Notes: generated from the letters alone by a model not told the origin. A stretch of DNA of 64,000 nucleotides from Roseivivax sp. GX 12232 (GCF_021272185.1 NZ_JAJSEC010000001.1:558001-622000); one strand, 5' to 3'. Shown: positions 1 to 8,908, numbered from the stretch's first letter. Numbers and translations are program-made.

Positions 1-965
1 AGCTGTCCTACGACGTCTATGCCTCGCGCCGGATGCGCACCGCCGCGCCGAAACGCGCGCTGCGCATCGCGGTGATGAGCCGCGAGAACAATTACTCCAC
101 CCGCCGGCTGGTCGAGGAAGGCGAGAGCCGCGGCCATTCGGTCGAGGTGATCGACACCACGCGCTGCTACATGGCGATCAACGCCATGGCCCCGGAGGTG
201 CATTACGACGGCAAGCGCCTGCCCCGCTACGACGCGGTGATCCCGCGCATCGGCGCCAGCGTGACCGCCTATGGCACCGCCGTGATCCGCCAGTTCGAGA
301 CCATCGGCACCTTCGTGGTCAACGGCTCGGACGGGATCACCGCCTCGCGCGACAAGCTTTATGCCCACCAGCTCATGGCGCGCCACAAGATCGGCATGCC
401 CAACACCGCCTTCGCGGCAAGCCCCAAGGACACCGAGAGCCTGATGCGCCTCGTGGGCACCGCGCCGCTGATCGTGAAGCTCCTGGAATCGACCCAGGGC
501 AAGGGCGTGGTCCTGGCCGAGACCAAGAAGGCCGCGCAATCGGTGATCGACGCCTTCCGGGGCCTGCGCGCCAACTTCCTGGTGCAGGATTTCGTCAAGG
601 AGGCCGCCGGCGAGGACATCCGCTGCCTGGTGGTCGGCGGCAAGGTCATCGCCGCGATGAAGCGCACCGGCGCCGAGGGCGACTTCCGCTCGAACCTGCA
701 CCGCGGCGGCTCGGCCCAGGTGGTGCGGATCTCCAAGGAGGAACGCGACACCGCGATCCGCGCCGCCAAGGCCTTCCGGCTGACGCTGGCGGGGGTGGAC
801 CTCTTGCGCTCCGAGGGCGGGCCGAAGGTGCTCGAGGTCAATTCCTCGCCCGGGCTCGAGGGCATCGAGGCGGCCACCGGCAAGAACATCGCCGGGCGGC
901 TCTACGACCACATCGAGGAACGGGTGCGGCCCGGGCCGGTGCGCAAGCGCAAGCTGCTGGGGTGA
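1..965 (+). CDS. rimK: RimK-family ATP-grasp ligase, 5' end cut by window
   Basis: RimK-type ligases add glutamate to a protein carboxyl end (ribosomal protein S6 in E. coli) using ATP. From Met at 33 the protein aligns from memory along nearly all of E. coli Rim[12 protein letters not shown] at the start, [12 protein letters not shown], the glycine-rich [12 protein letters not shown] loop, FRSNLHRGG and the metal-binding [12 protein letters not shown] near the end. The frame stays open upstream of 33 to the window edge and reads [10 protein letters not shown], which resembles the tail of the retropepsin-like (DUF785) domain fused in front of RimK in many alphaproteobacteria. I therefore treat Met33 as internal and the gene as partial. 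A stand-alone RimK starting at 33 is the alternative, but there is no clear ribosome binding site there. Confidence 0.85.
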   Translation, partial: LSYDVYASRRMRTAAPKRALRIAVMSRENNYSTRRLVEEGESRGHSVEVIDTTRCYMAINAMAPEVHYDGKRLPRYDAVIPRIGASVTAYGTAVIRQFETIGTFVVNGSDGITASRDKLYAHQLMARHKIGMPNTAFAASPKDTESLMRLVGTAPLIVKLLESTQGKGVVLAETKKAAQSVIDAFRGLRANFLVQDFVKEAAGEDIRCLVVGGKVIAAMKRTGAEGDFRSNLHRGGSAQVVRISKEERDTAIRAAKAFRLTLAGVDLLRSEGGPKVLEVNSSPGLEGIEAATGKNIAGRLYDHIEERVRPGPVRKRKLLG

Positions 966-1008
966 GGTTTTCGGGGGTGGTTTCGGCTTGAGGGTCGGGT
1001 CTGGCTGA

Positions 1009-1345
1009 CCGTCCGGCCGGGCCGTTGAGGCCCGCCCGGCCGGAGCGAGGGCTCTGCCCTCGCGCTCCCGGAGTATTTCCGGCCCGGTCATGCGGGGGCG
1101 GGGCGCTTTTCCTTCTTGGGTTCGGGCTGGCCATCCGTCCGGCCGGGCCGTTGAGGCCCGCCCGGACGGAGCGAGGGCTCTGCCCTCGCGCTCCCGGAGT
1201 ATTTTCGGCCCGGTCATGCGGGGGCGGGGCGCTTTTCCTTCTTGGGTTCGGGCTGGCCATCCGTCCGGCCGGGCGGTTGAGGCCCGCCCGGACGGAGCGA
1301 GGGCTCTGCCCTCGCGCTCCCGGAGTATTTCCGGCCCGGTCAAGC
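1009..1345. repeat. Three tandem copies of a 126-bp palindrome-rich unit
   Basis: The motif around GTTGAGGCCCGCCCGG begins at 1021, 1147 and 1273, an exact 126-bp period; the third copy lacks its tail. Each copy holds two potential hairpins: CCGTCCGGCCGGGC pairing with GCCCGCCCGGACGG (one mismatch), and GCGAGGG-CTCTG-CCCTCGC (perfect, 7 bp). It fills most of the 435 bp between rimK and the convergent methyltransferase gene. The units resemble the palindromic intergenic repeats common in Rhodobacterales and may also act as bidirectional terminators. Open frames across it are GC artefacts. Confidence 0.85.
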
Positions 1346-1400
1346 CTGAAGGGGGGCTGCGCGCCGGGGGGCTGGTGGGGCTGCGGGGCCTTCGCGGGGG

Positions 1401-2111
1401 TCAGCGCGGGGTTTCGGCGATGCCCATGTATTGCACGGTTTTCATCGGCAGCGGGCCGAAGGTCAGGTCGCCGCGCCGGGTCAGGCCCCGGGGGCCGAGG
1501 CCGGTCATGGCGCGGTGGGTCAGGCCGGCGCGCGTCAGGGCGGCCTTCAGATCGGCGGGGCGGATGAACATCTCGGGGTCATGGGTGCCCTTGGGCAGGA
1601 TGCGCACCAGGTCCTCGGCCAGGGTGATCGCGGCGAAGCGCGCGAGCGCGTTGCGGTTGATCGTGTCGTAGAGGAAGAGCCCGCCGGGGCGCAGCACCCG
1701 GGCCACCTCCGCAAGGACCTTGTCGAGGTCCTGGACGTGTTCCAGCACGTCGACGCAGACCACGCTGTCGAAGCTTGCATCGCCATAGGGCAGCGCCTCG
1801 CCGACGCCCTGGTCGTAGCGGATCGTCAGGCCGCCTTCCGCGGCATGGGCGCGGGCGGCGGCGAGCGCCTCCTCGGCGGGATCGATGCCGGTGACCCGCG
1901 CGCCGCGCCGGGCAAGCGCCTCGGCCATGAAGCCGCCGGCGCAGCCGAGGTCCAGCACCTCCTGACCCTGCCAGTCGGTGAAGCGGTCGAAATAGGCCAG
2001 CCGCCCCGGCACCAGGTTCTTCAGCGTGCGCACCCAGCGGATCCGGTCGGACCACCAGTCCTCGGCCACCTTGTCGTAGATCGTCAGGTCGTTGCGGGCG
2101 GGCTCAGGCAT
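1401..2111 (-). CDS. Class I SAM-dependent methyltransferase, UbiG-like
   Basis: About 236 residues with a Rossmann methyltransferase fold. Motif I is VLDLGCAGGFMAEALA near residue 53, followed by the acidic strand end TGIDPAEEAL and the post-I motif SVVCVDVLEHV. The family match is to UbiG, which methylates hydroxyl groups of ubiquinone precursors, but the N-terminus differs from classical UbiG, so the substrate is uncertain. I start at the ATG at 2111, six bases after GAGG, rather than the GTG three bases earlier. It overlaps the end of the upstream membrane protein gene by 8 bp, so the two are probably translationally coupled. Confidence 0.8.
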   Translation of the reverse strand: MPEPARNDLTIYDKVAEDWWSDRIRWVRTLKNLVPGRLAYFDRFTDWQGQEVLDLGCAGGFMAEALARRGARVTGIDPAEEALAAARAHAAEGGLTIRYDQGVGEALPYGDASFDSVVCVDVLEHVQDLDKVLAEVARVLRPGGLFLYDTINRNALARFAAITLAEDLVRILPKGTHDPEMFIRPADLKAALTRAGLTHRAMTGLGPRGLTRRGDLTFGPLPMKTVQYMGIAETPR

Positions 2112-2940
2112 CACGTCCCTCTTTTCTCGGCGTCAGGGTCTTCGGCAGCATATAGGGCACGCGGGCGCGGTAGTCGCCGAAACGCGCGCCGAAGCGGGCG
2201 AGGTAGCGGCGTTCCTTCAGGCGGTGCGGGGCCAGGAGGTTGTAGAGCGTCAGGATCCCCGCCACGACCAGTTGGTCCGGGGTCCAGACCGGCACGGTCC
2301 AGAGGACCAGCGTGAAGCCCAGGTAGATCGGCTGGCGGATCACCGTGAAGAGCCCCGTCGTGGGCATCCCCGGCCAGCGCGGCGCGCGGTTCTGCAGAAG
2401 CGACATCCAGCCCAGCGCGCCGGACTGCAGCTCGACGCCCGCGTCGAGGTTGCTTTTCATCAGGAAGAGCCAGGCGCAGAGATGCAGCGCCGCCATGACC
2501 CAGAGCATCGCCCCCTCGGCCTGCCACCAGATCACCCCCGAGGGCGTCCAGAGCGTGAAGAGCGCCAGGAGCTGCAGCGCGGCCACGATCGTGTAGAAGG
2601 TCGTCCAGAGCCGCTTGCCCCAGTCGCGTGGGGCGAGCCGGCCCAGGACGGTGCCCGCGCGGGTGTTCAGAAGCAGCGAATGCAGCACCGGGAACTGCAG
2701 GACCAGCGCCAGGTTCGCCAGCGCCGCCCAGGGCCAGGGCAGGCTTCCCATGCCCGCCTGCATCCCGGTCCAGAGGCTGATCGACATGGCCAGCACCGCC
2801 AGCGCGAAGATCGCGTGGCAGAGCGCGCCGATGGCCAGCGCGAAGAGGATGCGCCTCCGCCCGGGCGGCGGGGCGAGATTGCCGAGAAGAAGGCTCAGAA
2901 GCCGCCTCATCGGGGTCTGGGGATCGGGGGCCTCGCTCAT
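2104..2940 (-). CDS. NnrU/isoprenylcysteine-methyltransferase-like membrane protein
   Basis: A 278-residue integral membrane protein with about six hydrophobic segments (near residues 30-55, 68-92, 110-130, 140-162, 210-235). The C-terminal half carries RQPIYLGF and a basic tail, ERRYLARFG...YRARVPYMLP, typical of the isoprenylcysteine carboxyl methyltransferase/NnrU/MddA superfamily, whose characterised members methylate small thiols or carboxyls with SAM. The specific substrate cannot be read from the sequence. It lies first in a two-gene minus-strand unit with the UbiG-like methyltransferase, which it overlaps. A start at 2910 (MRRLLSL) is possible. Confidence 0.75.
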   Translation of the reverse strand: MSEAPDPQTPMRRLLSLLLGNLAPPPGRRRILFALAIGALCHAIFALAVLAMSISLWTGMQAGMGSLPWPWAALANLALVLQFPVLHSLLLNTRAGTVLGRLAPRDWGKRLWTTFYTIVAALQLLALFTLWTPSGVIWWQAEGAMLWVMAALHLCAWLFLMKSNLDAGVELQSGALGWMSLLQNRAPRWPGMPTTGLFTVIRQPIYLGFTLVLWTVPVWTPDQLVVAGILTLYNLLAPHRLKERRYLARFGARFGDYRARVPYMLPKTLTPRKEGRDA

Positions 2941-3098
2941 CGCGGGCGAGTTATCGCGGGGGCCGCGCGCGTCCAGAGCCCGGGGCCGCGACCCCTTGTC
3001 CCTGCCCGGGCCGCGCGGGGCGAGCCCGAAGGGCGGGCCTTTACCCGACCCGCCGCATTTCTTATATGTTTGATCGGAATTCCAAGGAAGGACGCTGC

Positions 3099-3461
3099 AT
3101 GAACGATCAGAGCCCGAAGATGGAAGGCGCGCCCCTGATCCAGCCCTCGAGCACCGACCATCCGCTCTACGACCGGATCGTCGAGGCCTGCCGGAGCGTC
3201 TACGACCCCGAGATCCCGGTCAATATCTACGACCTGGGCCTTGTCTACACGATCGACATCTCATCCGAGAACGCCGTGGGCATCACCATGACGCTGACCG
3301 CGCCGGGCTGCCCGGTGGCGGGCGAGATGCCCGGCTGGATCGCCGATGCAGTCGAGCCCATCGAGGGCGTGAAGCAGGTCGACGTCGAGATCACCTGGGA
3401 TCCGCCCTGGGGCATGGACATGATGTCCGACGAAGCGCGGCTGGAGCTGGGCTTCATGTAA
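3099..3461 (+). CDS. sufT: SUF system Fe-S assembly protein (DUF59/MIP18 family)
   Basis: A 120-residue protein of the DUF59 family (SufT, PaaD, MIP18), which helps deliver or mature iron-sulfur clusters. Family features seen are SVYDPEIPVNIYDLGLVY, the TAPGCP motif with the conserved cysteine, and VEITWDPPWGMDMMSDEAR. I start at the ATG at 3099 because AAGGAAGG lies just before it; the in-frame ATG at 3066 has no ribosome binding site and adds a non-conserved leader. A TATATG stretch at 3064-3069 may be part of its promoter. Its exact client proteins are unknown. Confidence 0.85.
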   Translation: MNDQSPKMEGAPLIQPSSTDHPLYDRIVEACRSVYDPEIPVNIYDLGLVYTIDISSENAVGITMTLTAPGCPVAGEMPGWIADAVEPIEGVKQVDVEITWDPPWGMDMMSDEARLELGFM

Positions 3462-3470
3462 GACCTGCGG

Positions 3471-3507
3471 CCCGGCGCGGTCGTTGGTGCCGCGCGGGGT
3501 TGGCATT
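3471..3507 (+). terminator. Possible intrinsic terminator after the sufT-like gene
   Basis: CCCGGCGCGG at 3471 pairs with CCGCGCGGGG at 3490 around a 9-base loop with one mismatch, followed by TTGGCATTTT. The T tract is interrupted, so this is only a candidate. Confidence 0.35.
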
Positions 3508-3639
3508 TTGCGCTCCGCGAGCGTGGTGCCTTGCGCCGCGCCGGGAGGCTCAGACCGAAGGCCCGCGCGGGCCAAATGCGGCGCGCGGAGCCCGGCCTCG
3601 GCGTCTCACTGATCACGATTTCGGGAACCCAAGCGCGGC

Positions 3640-5319
3640 ATGGGCGGTTTCGCTGCCATGCCGATCCTGCGCCTCGTCCTTCTGTGCCTCGCGCTTGTCC
3701 TGCCCGTGGCACCAGCCGCGCAGGAAAGCGGCGACACGCCCTGGTACCAGGTCGAGGCGATCAACCCCGGCCTCGGTGCGGCCCCCGACCGCATCGACCG
3801 CACCACCCCGCAGGCCGCCATCGAGAGCTTCCTGACCGCCGGGCGCGGCGACAACTGGGAGGCGGCGGCGCATCTTCTCGATCTCGCCGGCTGGCCCGAG
3901 GACGAACAGGCCGAGGTCGGCCCGCGGCTCGCCCGGCAGCTCTTCACCGTGATCGACCGCAAGATCGTGGTGAACTGGTATCACCTGCTCGACCGGCCCG
4001 ATGCGCTGGACGCCCGGGCCGCCGCCGAAAGCGCCATGGCCGGGCAGCCGCGGCGCTCGCTCATGCTGGCGCTCGTGGAGCTGGACGGCCGGCCGGTGAG
4101 CCTCAGGCTCAACCGCATGCAGGCGCCCGAGAGCGACCCGGTCTGGCTCTTCTCGCGGCAAAGCGTCGACAACGTGCCCGCGCTCTACAAGCTCTACGGC
4201 CCCTCGCGGCTCGAGGCGCTGCTGCCGGCGCCGCTGCGCGAACGCGCCTTCTGGGGGTTGCGCTGGTGGGAGGTCATCGGCCTGCCGCTGGTCCTGGGCC
4301 TCGCGGTGGGGCTCGCGCGGCTGACCTATATGGCGATGTCGCGCGGGCTTGGCCGGACGCGCCGCGACGAGGGCAGCGAAAGCATCCTCGTGGCCCTGCG
4401 CCCGCCGATGATCCTGGCGGTGGTTTCGACCACGCTGGCGCTCTTCACCCAGCATTTCTTCCTGTTCTCGGGGCGGGTCGACACGCTTCTGTCGCCGCTC
4501 ATTGCCATCGGCTTCGTCGGCGCGACGATCTGGGCGGTGATCAACCTCGCCGACACGGTGATGGACCGGCTCCTGAGCTTCGACGGCGACGCGCTGACCG
4601 CCACGGGCGAGGGCCAGGAGAAGAAGCGCGAGCTGGCCACCAAGGTCGCCGCCATCCGCCGCGCCACCATCGTGATCGTGGTGATCGCCGGGGCCGGCAT
4701 CATCCTGCGCGAAGCCAACCTGATGCAGACGCTGGGCTTTTCGCTCCTGGCCTCGGCGGGGGCCTTCACGCTGGTCCTGGCCTTCGCGGCGCGCAACATG
4801 CTGGCCAATATCATGGCCTCGATGCAGATCGCGCTGAACCAATCGGCGCGGATCGGCGACAAGATCGTCTTCCAGGGGCATCTCTGTTCCGTCGAGCGGA
4901 TCCATTTCACCTATGTCCAGCTGCGCGAATGGACCGGCAAGCGCATCGTCGTGCCGGTGGTGGACTTCGCCCAGGAGCCCTTCGAGAACTGGACCATGCG
5001 CGACCCGGCGATGATCGGCGAGGTGCGGCTGCGGCTGGCGCATGACGCCGATGTCCCGGCCCTGCGCGAACGTTATTACGCGCTGCTCGATCACCTCGAC
5101 GACCGGGACGAGATCGCCCAGAAGGACGACCGCGGGGTCTATGTGGCGGGCCATGACGCCTTCGGGCAGGAGGTGCTCTTCATGGTGCCCTGCCCCGATC
5201 CCAATACCGCCTGGGCGCGGATCTGCGAGGTCCGCGAGGGCATGCTGACCGAGGCCGCGCGGCTGGCCGAGGACGGCCGGCCGATCTTCCCGCAGGTCTC
5301 GGCGGCGGAGCCGGCCTGA
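3640..5319 (+). CDS. Mechanosensitive ion channel (MscS family) with periplasmic N-terminal domain
   Basis: A 559-residue membrane protein. It begins with a signal peptide (from Met at 3658, MPILRLVLLCLALVLPVAPAAQ), then about 180 residues of predicted periplasmic domain, then hydrophobic helices near residues 210-235, 250-272, 285-310 and 345-370. The pore helix region ASAGAFTLVLAFAARNML and the following ARIGDKI are typical of MscS, which opens under membrane tension to release solutes. The C-terminal ~150 residues form the cytoplasmic domain. The true start may be 3658, giving a cleaner signal peptide; neither start has a strong ribosome binding site. It appears to be a single-gene unit. 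Confidence 0.85.
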   Translation: MGGFAAMPILRLVLLCLALVLPVAPAAQESGDTPWYQVEAINPGLGAAPDRIDRTTPQAAIESFLTAGRGDNWEAAAHLLDLAGWPEDEQAEVGPRLARQLFTVIDRKIVVNWYHLLDRPDALDARAAAESAMAGQPRRSLMLALVELDGRPVSLRLNRMQAPESDPVWLFSRQSVDNVPALYKLYGPSRLEALLPAPLRERAFWGLRWWEVIGLPLVLGLAVGLARLTYMAMSRGLGRTRRDEGSESILVALRPPMILAVVSTTLALFTQHFFLFSGRVDTLLSPLIAIGFVGATIWAVINLADTVMDRLLSFDGDALTATGEGQEKKRELATKVAAIRRATIVIVVIAGAGIILREANLMQTLGFSLLASAGAFTLVLAFAARNMLANIMASMQIALNQSARIGDKIVFQGHLCSVERIHFTYVQLREWTGKRIVVPVVDFAQEPFENWTMRDPAMIGEVRLRLAHDADVPALRERYYALLDHLDDRDEIAQKDDRGVYVAGHDAFGQEVLFMVPCPDPNTAWARICEVREGMLTEAARLAEDGRPIFPQVSAAEPA

Positions 5320-5622
5320 GGGGAGCAGGCGCTGCCGGCGGGGCGCCCCGGCCTTTGGGCCGCGTGAGATGGCGGGAGATCGCAGCGGCCATGTGGGCCC
5401 TGCCCTCGCGACGCCACCGCCCCGGCCCAGCGCGCCCCGCCCGACAACCCACCACCCCGCGCTTGACCCAAGGCCCCGCCTCCGCCCAGCCTGCCGCAGG
5501 CCCTTCGATCCACCCTCGGCACCGCCCGCGCGGCGACGTCACCGAACCGTCACGCCGGCGTCACGCCAGCGTTGCCTCGGGCGCGCAAGCGGAGGGCCTG
5601 ATCCCAACTGAGAGGTTCTTTC
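5320..5622. other. 303-bp intergenic region containing a Pho-box-like array
   Basis: No gene is seen. The first 50 bases contain short GC hairpins (CGGCC-TTT-GGGCCG) that could end transcription of the channel gene. The last 90 bases hold the direct repeats listed separately. Confidence 0.6.
5536..5568 (+). promoter_or_regulatory. Candidate Pho box: three 11-bp spaced CGTCAC repeats
   Basis: CGTCAC occurs at 5537, 5548 and 5559, exactly 11 bp apart, with a degenerate fourth copy (CGTTGC) at 5570. PhoB binds direct repeats of CTGTCAT/C with an 11-bp period, and the GTCAC core matches. The array ends 55 bp before the start of a secreted glycerophosphodiesterase, a classical type of phosphate-starvation gene. 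Binding by PhoB is inference. Confidence 0.5.
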
Positions 5623-6861
5623 ATGACCCGTGCATTTTTCCTGGGCGCCGCGCTCCTGGCCCTGCCCGCCGCGGCGAGCGCCGAGACGCATCTGCCCGCC
5701 GATCTGTCGGTGAGCTACGGCCCGCGCCCGGCTTTCCTCGCCTCGAAGCTGCCCGAGGGGCCCCTGCGCGACAGGCTCATGGCCTGCGAGGCCGAGCCCG
5801 CCGCCACCAAGTTCTCCATCGGGCACCGGGGCGCGCCGCTCCTCTTCCCCGAACACACCGTGGAATCCAACGTCGCCGCGGCGCAGATGGGCGCGGGCAT
5901 CCTCGAATGCGACGTGACCTTCACAGCCGACAAGGAGCTGGTCTGCCGCCACGCCCAGAACGACCTGCACACCACCACCGACATCGTCACCACCGAGCTC
6001 GGCCAGAAGTGCAGCACGCCCTTCTCCCCCGCCTCGGGCGAGACCGAGGCCAGCGCCGAATGCCGCACCTCGGATCTGACCCTGGCCGAGTTCCGCAGCC
6101 TCACGCCCAAGATGGACGGCGCCAATGCCGCGGCGACCACCGCCGAGGCTTACCTCGAAGGCACCGCCGACTGGCGCACGGATCTTTTCTCCAATGACGC
6201 CACGCTGATGACCCATGCGGAGTCCATCGCGCTTTTCGACAGCCTCGGCGCGGATTTCACCCCCGAGCTCAAGGGCGCCTCGGTCGAGATGCCCTTCGAC
6301 GGCTTCAGCCAGGAAGACTACGCCCAGAAGCTGATCGACGAATACAAGGACGCCGGCATCGACCCCTCGCGGGTCTGGGCCCAGAGCTTCAACCTCTCGG
6401 ACGTGCTCTACTGGATCGAGAACGAGCCGGAGTTCGGCAAGCAGGCGGTCTACCTCGATGACCGCTACTCCGAGGAAGACGCCGACGAAGGGCTGATCGA
6501 CCCGATGGACGCCGCGAGTTTCAAACCGACCATGGCCGAGCTGAAGGAGATGGGCGTCAACTACATCGCGCCGCCGCTCTGGATGCTGGTCACGCTGAAC
6601 GAGGCGGGCGAGATGGTGCCCTCGGTCTACGCCAAGGAGGCCAAGGCCGCGGACCTCGAGATCATCGCCTGGTCGCTCGAACGCTCCGGCCCGCTGGCCT
6701 CGGGCGGCGGCTGGTACTTCCAGTCGGTCAGCGAGACCATCGACAGCGACAGCGATTACCTGCAGATCGTCGACGTGCTGGCGCAGGACGTGGGCGTCGC
6801 GGGCATCTTCTCGGACTGGCCCGCCACGGTGACCTACTACGCCAATTGCATGGGCCTGTGA
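5623..6861 (+). CDS. Secreted glycerophosphodiester phosphodiesterase family protein
   Basis: A 412-residue protein of the GDPD family, which hydrolyses glycerophosphodiesters to glycerol 3-phosphate and an alcohol. A signal peptide is clear ([20 protein letters not shown]). The catalytic set is visible: [16 protein letters not shown] (HRG and the first acid), [17 protein letters not shown] (metal-binding E and D, and the second His). Longer than the ~250-330 residues of cytoplasmic UgpQ, it is closer in plan to periplasmic GlpQ. GAGAGG sits before the ATG. The Pho-box-like repeats upstream suggest phosphate control. It is probably monocistronic or read together with the acetyltransferase 50 bp downstream. 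Confidence 0.88.
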   Translation: MTRAFFLGAALLALPAAASAETHLPADLSVSYGPRPAFLASKLPEGPLRDRLMACEAEPAATKFSIGHRGAPLLFPEHTVESNVAAAQMGAGILECDVTFTADKELVCRHAQNDLHTTTDIVTTELGQKCSTPFSPASGETEASAECRTSDLTLAEFRSLTPKMDGANAAATTAEAYLEGTADWRTDLFSNDATLMTHAESIALFDSLGADFTPELKGASVEMPFDGFSQEDYAQKLIDEYKDAGIDPSRVWAQSFNLSDVLYWIENEPEFGKQAVYLDDRYSEEDADEGLIDPMDAASFKPTMAELKEMGVNYIAPPLWMLVTLNEAGEMVPSVYAKEAKAADLEIIAWSLERSGPLASGGGWYFQSVSETIDSDSDYLQIVDVLAQDVGVAGIFSDWPATVTYYANCMGL

Positions 6862-6911
6862 TCCTGCTAGCCTCCGCGCCGACCAAGACACCGAATGGCG
6901 CGGAGGCGAGC

Positions 6912-7460
6912 ATGACCAGCGAAAAGGACAAGATGATCGCCGGGGAGATGTATTACCCCGGCGATCCGCAGCTCGCGGCGGATCGCAAGCGCGCGCAGCA
7001 GCTGATGCAGCGCTACAACCAGACGGTCTTCGGCGACGAGTCGCGCCGCCCGATCCTGGAGGAGATGCTGGGCGCCCTGGGCGAGAGCGTGGCGATCCGC
7101 GCGCCCTTCTACATCGACTACGGCTACAACATCACCGTGGGTTCGGGCGTCTTCCTGAACTACAGCTGCTACCTGCTCGACGCCGGGCCGATCGTGATCG
7201 GCGACGGCTGCGACATCGGCCCCTTCGTGCAGATCCTGACCGCCGACCATCCCCGCGACCGCGCCGCGCGCAAGGCCGAGCTGGAAAGCGCCCTGCCGGT
7301 GCGCGTCGGCGCCGACGTCTGGATCGGAGCCAGCGCGATCCTGCTGCCGGGCATCACCGTGGGCGACGGGGCGATCATCGGCGCGGGCGCCGTGGTGACC
7401 CGCGATGTGCCCGAAGGCGCGACCGTGGTCGGCAATCCCGCCCGCCCGGTGCGGCATTGA
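6912..7460 (+). CDS. Maltose/galactoside-type O-acetyltransferase
   Basis: A 182-residue acetyl-CoA dependent sugar O-acetyltransferase of the Maa/LacA type. It opens with the conserved MIAGEMYYPGDPQL, continues with the N-terminal helical domain to about residue 55, then a left-handed beta-helix of hexapeptide repeats (VGSGVFLNYSC, IGDGCDIGPFV, VGADVWIGASAILLPGITVG). The catalytic His is in ILTADHPRD. The ATG at 6912 follows GGAGG; an in-frame ATG at 6846 lies inside the upstream gene and is rejected. Length fits the family (about 183). The true acceptor sugar is unknown. Confidence 0.88.
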   Translation: MTSEKDKMIAGEMYYPGDPQLAADRKRAQQLMQRYNQTVFGDESRRPILEEMLGALGESVAIRAPFYIDYGYNITVGSGVFLNYSCYLLDAGPIVIGDGCDIGPFVQILTADHPRDRAARKAELESALPVRVGADVWIGASAILLPGITVGDGAIIGAGAVVTRDVPEGATVVGNPARPVRH

Positions 7461-7504
7461 TGCAAGGCTTTGGGCTTGCTTTGGCCTGATGCAAACAAAA
7501 ATGC

Positions 7505-7523
7505 TTGCTTAGCGCATAAGCAA
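7505..7523. promoter_or_regulatory. Perfect inverted repeat upstream of satD, candidate operator
   Basis: TTGCTTA-GCGCA-TAAGCAA is a perfect 7-bp inverted repeat in an unusually AT-rich stretch 46 bp before the satD start. TTGCTT at 7505 could also serve as a -35 element, with TTTAGA 17 bp downstream as a weak -10, so a bound protein would block transcription. The regulator is not identified. Confidence 0.45.
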
Positions 7524-7568
7524 ACGCTTTAGATTGCACCAAGGCATAGCAAACGAAAACGGTTGCAG

Positions 7569-8207
7569 ATGGGCGATATCCAGGCGGTCTTCACCGGGGA
7601 TCTGATCGACTCCCGCGCCGCGCCAGAGGGCGTGGAGGCGACGCTGGGCACGCTCGCCCGCGCGGCGGCGGAGTTCGCGGCGCACCACGGGCTCGCGCTC
7701 CGCTTCACCCGGCATCGCGGCGACGGCTGGCAGCTCCTGCTTGCACGGCCCGCGCTGACGCTGGACCTGCTGCTTTATCTCACCGCGCGGCTCCGGGCGG
7801 CGGAAGTGCCGCTCGAGACCCGGATGGGCATCGCGCTGGGTGCGATCCGCAGCCCCGGCACCGCCAGCCTCGCCGATGCGGCGGGCCCGGCCTTCGAGGC
7901 GGCGGGCCAGGCGCTGGAGGAGGTGCCCCGCGGCGCCCGGCTACAGCTCGCCTGGCCCGGCGCGGGCCCCTGGCAGCACGCCACCTTCGCGCTTGTGACC
8001 GAGCTCACCGAGGGCTGGACCGCCGCCCAGGCCGAGGCCGTGGCGCTCATGCTGGTGCCCGGCCATGCCACCCATGCCGCGCTGGCCGCCCGGCTCGGCG
8101 TCTCGCGGCAGGCGGCGCAGTCGCGGCTCGCCAGCGCGCATTTCACCGCCCTTGGCCCCGCGCGCGAGGCCTTCCTGACCCATGACTTTGCGGACACCGC
8201 GCCATGA
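7569..8207 (+). CDS. SatD family protein with C-terminal helix-turn-helix
   Basis: A 212-residue protein resembling the SatD family: the N-terminal AVFTGDLIDSR and FTRHRGDGWQLLL match its (I/F)GDIIDSR and GDxxQ motifs. The last third contains a helix-turn-helix-like segment, AALAARLGVSRQAAQSRL, so a DNA-binding role is possible. Family function is unknown. The ATG at 7569 is chosen; a TTG two codons earlier is possible. It overlaps the following DUF3307 gene by 4 bp (ATGA), a pairing recalled for these families. Confidence 0.7.
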   Translation: MGDIQAVFTGDLIDSRAAPEGVEATLGTLARAAAEFAAHHGLALRFTRHRGDGWQLLLARPALTLDLLLYLTARLRAAEVPLETRMGIALGAIRSPGTASLADAAGPAFEAAGQALEEVPRGARLQLAWPGAGPWQHATFALVTELTEGWTAAQAEAVALMLVPGHATHAALAARLGVSRQAAQSRLASAHFTALGPAREAFLTHDFADTAP

Positions 8208-8908
8208 TCGAGACCTTCGCCGCCCTGTTCCTGGCCCATGTCGTCGCGGATTTTGTATTTCAAACCAACTGGATGGCCGCGAACAAGGCGCGGCCGGGCG
8301 TGCTTGTGCTGCACAGCGCGCTGGTGCTGCTGACCGCCCAGGCCGCGACCGGGCAGATCGCCGCCCCGGCGCTTCTGGCGCTGGCCGCCGCGCATCTGGT
8401 CATCGACGTCGCGAAAAGCCGTGCGGGCCCCGGGCTCGGCCCCTTCCTCTGGGACCAGGCCGCGCATCTCGCGAGCCTCCTGGCCGTCGCCGCCTATGCG
8501 CCCGACCTCTGGCAAACCGGGCTTTGGGCCGGCGAGCCGCGCCTGCCCACGCTTATGCTGTTTGTCGCAGGCGGGATCTACGCCATCCGCGCGGGCGGCT
8601 TCGCGGTGGGGGCGCTGGTCTCGGGCTGGGACACCTCGGACCTGCCCGACAGCCTGCCCGGCGCGGGCGCCATCATCGGCCAGCTTGAACGCGCGATGAT
8701 CTATATCCTCGTGCTGATCGGCGAGCCCGCGGCCATCGGCTTCCTGATCGCGGCCAAGTCGATCCTGCGCTTCGACGCCGCCCGCGACAACCGCACGGCG
8801 GAATATGTCATCACCGGCACGTTGGCCTCCTTCGCCTGGGCGCTCCTGGTCGCCTATGGCACGGCGCATCTCCTCTCCGCCCTGCCCCCATTGGAATTCG
8901 CGCCGTGA
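8204..8908 (+). CDS. DUF3307 family membrane protein
   Basis: A 234-residue membrane protein. Its N-terminus, FLAHVVADFVFQTNWMAANK, is the DUF3307 signature, and the AAHLVIDVAKS segment is also typical. About six hydrophobic stretches are visible up to residue 230. Function is unknown. Translation overlap with the SatD-like gene implies one operon and possibly a joint role. Confidence 0.8.
   Translation: MIETFAALFLAHVVADFVFQTNWMAANKARPGVLVLHSALVLLTAQAATGQIAAPALLALAAAHLVIDVAKSRAGPGLGPFLWDQAAHLASLLAVAAYAPDLWQTGLWAGEPRLPTLMLFVAGGIYAIRAGGFAVGALVSGWDTSDLPDSLPGAGAIIGQLERAMIYILVLIGEPAAIGFLIAAKSILRFDAARDNRTAEYVITGTLASFAWALLVAYGTAHLLSALPPLEFAP

Noticed and set aside
1025-1671. Long open frames across the 126-bp repeats
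   Set aside because: They merely read the repeated GC-rich palindromes (identical blocks of peptide recur) and run into the opposite-strand methyltransferase; no ribosome binding site.
3066-3080. FNR-type box TTGATCGGAATTCC near the sufT-like gene
   Set aside because: Only the first half-site fits TTGATnnnnATCAA; the second half does not.
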